Origin: Sarcophilus harrisii
Taxonomy: Eukaryota; Chordata; Mammalia; Dasyuromorphia; Dasyuridae
Length of the DNA stretch: 64,000 bases
Direction: 5' to 3'
Assembly: GCF_902635505.1 (NCBI RefSeq)
Contig: NC_045427.1
Location: 213,604,422-213,668,421 of the forward strand
Position numbers and translations under genes: made by a program. Below, in pieces: positions 63,401 through 64,000 of this stretch. The first letter of the stretch is position 1. The number at the start of each line of letters is the position of its first letter. A model generated the notes under the pieces. It saw only the letters and a list, made by a program, of their open reading frames with translations, was not told the origin of the DNA and searched no databases.

Positions 63401-64000
63401 TGGAATCTGTGAGTTTGACTTGTGAAACCTGAATTAACCCCTCAGAATCTGTGAGTTTGACTTGTGACCCCAGCATCAGCCCTTTGGAATTTGTGAGTTT
63501 GACTTGTGACCCTGAAATCAGTGGCCCCAGAATCAGCTCCTTGGAATCTGTGAATTTGACTTGTGAACCTGGGATCAGCCCCTTGGAATCTGTGAGTTTG
63601 ACTTGTGACCCCTGAATCAATCCTTCAGAATCTGTGAGTTTAACCTGTGACTCCAGCATCAGCCCTTTGGAATTTGTAAGTTTGACTTGTGACCCTGAAA
63701 TCAGGGACCCCGGAATCAGCCCCTTGGAATCTGTGAGTTTGACTTGTGACCCCTGAATCAACCCTTCAGAATCTGTGACCTGTGACCCCAGCATCAGCCC
63801 TTTGGAATTTGCAAGTTTGACTTGTGACCCTGAAATCAGTGACCCCGGAATCAGCCCCTTGGAATCTGTGAATTTGACTTGTGAACCTGGGATCAGCCCC
63901 TTGGAATCTGTGAGTTTGACTTGTGAAACCTGAATCAACCCCTCAGAATCTGTGAGTTTAACCTGTGACTCCAGCATCAGCCCTTTGGAATTTGTGAGTT
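60474..64000 (-). CDS. SPATA31H1: SPATA31H1 (C2orf16) homologue, 3' part, open to right edge
   Basis: A single frame of about 1,174 codons with no stop, reaching the right edge of the window. Position and orientation next to ZNF512 match human C2orf16/SPATA31H1, a large testis-expressed protein of the SPATA31 group. Layout of the visible part: an N-side tandem repeat (SQVKLTDSKGLIPG-type units), decayed repeat units, a basic Ser/Gln-rich stretch, two tandem CQLCRK motifs, a Cys-rich segment with CLQCGRCSGPSCPHKF followed by LVYPQLRLFRNSEGHGEFRV, then a hydrophobic FMQWLCLGIKKALGIACPP and a basic Ser-rich tail. The human gene's well-known PSERSH-type tail repeats are not present. Exact function unknown. 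Naming rests mainly on synteny and repeat-rich character, less on clear sequence match. An in-frame AACAG|GTAAAGG near 60510 could be a donor, giving another C-terminus. Confidence 0.75.
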   Translation of the reverse strand, partial: LTNSKGLMLESQVKLTDSEGLIQVSQVKLTDSKGLIPGSQVKFTDSKGLIPGSLISGSQVKLANSKGLMLGSQVTDSEGLIQGSQVKLTDSKGLIPGSLISGSQVKLTNSKGLMLESQVKLTDSEGLIQGSQVKLTDSKGLIPGSQVKFTDSKELILGPLISGSQVKLTNSKGLMLGSQVKLTDSEGLIQVSQVKLTDSKGLMLGSQVKLTDSKGLMLGSQVKLTDSEGLIQVSQVKLTDSKGLIPDSQVKFTDSKGLIPGSLISRSQVKLTNSKELMLESQVKLTDSKGLIQGSQVKLTDSKGLISGSNIKLTNSKGLILKPNAQVIDSLELTPWPRIQGVDSVELISKSEIPVTDPKQLTLELQSPVGHAFHFLQGSIPLYISGSGRMTVNLKQGLHASKAREILIIMLRDLNGSIRLQKSFTFQISSKFPNTVQPSTLSKLLSGQPLHSLRQWRLSPQRLFQAPIFSFWRSDHSFYQGRFRTPKALKWLVSGRQVKSRKQRISKGRVTRRKSSSSSMLRKNLWAKMQQAHHVQADQNQRPSQVVSLHAPNQHFSPSRQAMVSEGGQEKIMGTLPGTSLSKNIQRDTLCQLCRKNLPFNEHTLCQLCRKKLPFNEQLENFKSTSQDDPNLTTKEAQDSSKPVERRKEMEQISSDLRVLPQSTSPQLPSSHKIPSTENTASVEQKEKPGISSQVRTSESQSKPLSVTSPHEQTQLLQDLQLKITQQLLKNQLSPHFTPSLTKGMFLQYPICLQCGRCSGPSCPHKFHDTSGPWLLVYPQLRLFRNSEGHGEFRVQLGFKLRNRTQIPKQQREVGPLVPMGHVSSQPDPLEKRKSKVCTCHITKKNLILSPYPKTNLGHQPFQTLESSQTSGPIQIHIKRNLPGRRVEVTKAKFEKPDHYNFIKIHSLLNTDSKGGWAKGGVKRILNSEQMKSPKEIRTTTHKIQRVSRQSIPKNRERHSGRRTMEAQKEAPPNGHSEESTGFMQWLCLGIKKALGIACPPKTSLQQMQQAPSESASSPQGSVSSEQSHVQQGSKNVGKQWVKSLRTTCLATKKERKPEKEKKRPRFTLLPKNIKINQSRLYFKSTYKSPSSHSSTSPVPESDKVSLSKSSHQKTSPGQEKRRGGSLDSSKTESSPGHPVIPGGPMSKQKIQQQDAGGDRTGKGSWKGRLGSSP
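62147..62236 (-). repeat. 45-bp tandem duplication in SPATA31H1 (CQLCRK motif)
   Basis: Two adjacent 45-bp copies differ at two positions and encode TLCQLCRKNLPFNEH and TLCQLCRKKLPFNEQ, doubling a CxxC motif. Confidence 0.9.
62905..63045 (-). repeat. Decayed units at the edge of the SPATA31H1 repeat
   Basis: Segments such as AQVIDSLELTPWP, RIQGVDSVELISKS and EIPVTDPKQLTLEL keep the repeat length and the D-S/P-x-x-L spacing but are divergent, as expected at the old edge of a homogenising array. Confidence 0.6.
63040..64000 (-). repeat. Coding tandem repeat of 42-bp (14-aa) units in SPATA31H1
   Basis: More than twenty units of the form SQVKLTDSKGLIPG, varying at K/F, T/A, D/N, K/E and the last three residues. 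Short spacers (SLISG) recur every few units, so a higher-order pattern exists. The array continues past the window edge. Confidence 0.92.

Overview
The window is marsupial genomic DNA. Interspersed L1 LINEs with marsupial-type 3' ends, marsupial tRNA-derived SINEs, and older L2, MIR and CR1/L3 relics fill the introns. The gene order matches human 2p23.3: GPN1, CCDC121, ZNF512, C2orf16 (SPATA31H1), read here in inverted orientation. The SINE type suggests an Australian marsupial such as a dasyurid, but that is an inference.

Layout. Positions 1-23,903 hold GPN1 on the minus strand: twelve coding exons, with the C-terminal exons lying left of the window. All joined exons keep frame and encode about 320 of roughly 370 residues of the GPN-loop GTPase 1. 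Only 44 bp separate the GPN1 start codon from a plausible CCDC121 start codon on the plus strand, so a very compact CpG-rich bidirectional promoter drives both. CCDC121 (23,948-27,638) has two coding exons: a long first exon with a recently homogenised 54/48-bp coding minisatellite, and a second exon encoding the coiled-coil domain. The donor and acceptor phases fit, giving about 818 residues. Positions 27,639 to about 32,050 are intergenic, between convergent genes, with no recognised gene but one in-frame pair of exon-like segments.

Positions 33,812-59,659 hold a complete ZNF512 on the minus strand: fourteen coding exons, 567 codons, six atypical C2H2-type fingers. Its 59-bp second exon exists twice. 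The extra copy sits 1.7 kb downstream, has intact splice dinucleotides and an open frame, and interrupts an old L2 element. The two copies cannot both be used without losing frame. The CpG-island promoter of ZNF512 lies at 59.66-59.8 kb. Positions 60,474-64,000 hold the 3' part of SPATA31H1 (minus strand), open to the right edge and dominated there by a 14-residue tandem repeat.

Function. GPN1 acts in RNA polymerase II assembly and import. ZNF512 is a nuclear zinc-finger protein. CCDC121 is a coiled-coil protein of poorly known role. SPATA31H1 is a testis-associated repeat protein. The four are neighbours by ancient synteny and show no sign of a shared pathway. No rRNA, tRNA, CRISPR or prokaryotic feature is present. 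One short solo LTR was found; no retroviral coding region was recognised.
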